A DNA stretch of 5,359 bases from Clostridiales bacterium UBA8960 (GTDB lineage Bacteria; Bacillota; Clostridia; Peptostreptococcales; Acidaminobacteraceae): NCBI GenBank assembly GCA_003482695.1, contig DMYC01000380.1, forward strand, positions 1 to 5,359, written 5' to 3'. Positions 5,082 through 5,359 of this stretch are shown here, piece by piece. Made by a program: the position numbers and the translations under genes. The notes beneath the pieces were generated by a model. The model had not been told where the DNA came from. It did no database searches and saw only the letters and a list, made by a program, of their open reading frames with translations. The first letter of the stretch is position 1. Each line of letters opens with the position of its first letter.

Positions 5082-5359
5082 TTAATTCGTCAAGTTGACA
5101 CTTTTTTTTATTTGATCGCAAATGTCAGTCGCACCTGCGACAAGGTTGTATTTCCCATCGTCTTCAGTAAATTCACAAATGCCGCCTGCTTCAAGAATCA
5201 TGAGGTAACCAGCTGCCATGTCCCATTTACCAAGTCGCAACTCCCAATATCCATCATATACGCCTGCAGCAACCAAACATAGATCATATGCAGCTGCGCC
5301 AAGTCGACGTATTCCCTTTACTTTTGGAATCATAGCGGCGACATTTTCAGAATTGTTGT
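5082..5359 (-). CDS. Inositol monophosphatase family protein, C-terminal fragment (5' end beyond the window)
   Basis: The frame is open to the right edge and supplies the last 91 residues. The signature C-terminal stretches of the family are visible: RRLGAAAYDLCLVAAGVYDGYWEL matches the usual RRxGSAALDLCYVAxGxxDGYWE pattern (split here across codons near 5308-5237), and KWDMAAGYLMILEAGG matches the WDxAAGxLIxxEAGG motif, whose Asp (codon 5222-5220) is a Mg2+ ligand in inositol monophosphatase. Members are Mg2+-dependent, Li+-sensitive phosphatases acting on inositol phosphates, 3'-phosphoadenosine 5'-phosphate or fructose 1,6-bisphosphate; the N-terminal half needed to choose is not in the window. 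It is the most upstream visible gene of the three-gene cluster; its promoter is not visible. Confidence 0.88.
   Translation of the reverse strand, partial: NNSENVAAMIPKVKGIRRLGAAAYDLCLVAAGVYDGYWELRLGKWDMAAGYLMILEAGGICEFTEDDGKYNLVAGATDICDQIKKSVNLTN

Noticed and set aside
5071..5121. Longer N-terminus for the flavoprotein starting at 5121
   Set aside because: It would overlap the upstream gene by 40 bp and adds a charged segment before the first beta strand; the ribosome binding site at 5081-5075 points to the ATG at 5070.

Overview
This window looks like an ordinary chromosomal segment of a low-GC Gram-positive anaerobe of the Clostridia type. The reasons are moderately AT-rich DNA, strong AGGAGG-like ribosome binding sites, ATG starts throughout, a ClpE-type unfoldase with an N-terminal zinc finger, and a LUD-domain protein of the kind common in clostridia. 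I cannot name the genus from sequence alone. I see no mobile element, tRNA, rRNA, CRISPR array or phage gene.

Layout. Positions 1-1649 (minus strand) hold the first 549 codons of a Clp/Hsp100 ATPase whose end lies off the left edge. A 168-bp divergent promoter region (1650-1817) separates it from a stand-alone LutC/YkgG-type LUD protein (1818-2459, plus), which ends in a strong hairpin terminator. Next is an unrecognised 75-residue acidic protein (2543-2770, minus). It diverges from a HAD-IB phosphatase-like hydrolase (2910-3653, plus), which has consensus promoter hexamers. The HAD gene converges, with only 6 bp between the stop codons, on a tight three-gene minus-strand cluster. Read in transcription order, that cluster is the 3' end of an inositol-monophosphatase-family gene (5359-5082), a flavodoxin-fold reductase with an iron-sulfur-flavoprotein-like cysteine motif (5070-4462), and a Nit2/omega-amidase-like carbon-nitrogen hydrolase (4472-3660).

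How the genes fit together. The Clp protein belongs to protein quality control. The LUD protein points to organic-acid or redox metabolism, but there is no lutA or lutB beside it. The three-gene cluster is probably co-transcribed, since one junction is an 11-nt gap and the other an 11-nt overlap, but its members do not form a pathway I recognise. I found no convincing undescribed system. The points most worth a second look are the very acidic linker in the Clp protein, a perfect 10-bp palindrome on the -10 box of the LUD gene, the cysteine motif in the flavoprotein, and the unknown small acidic protein.
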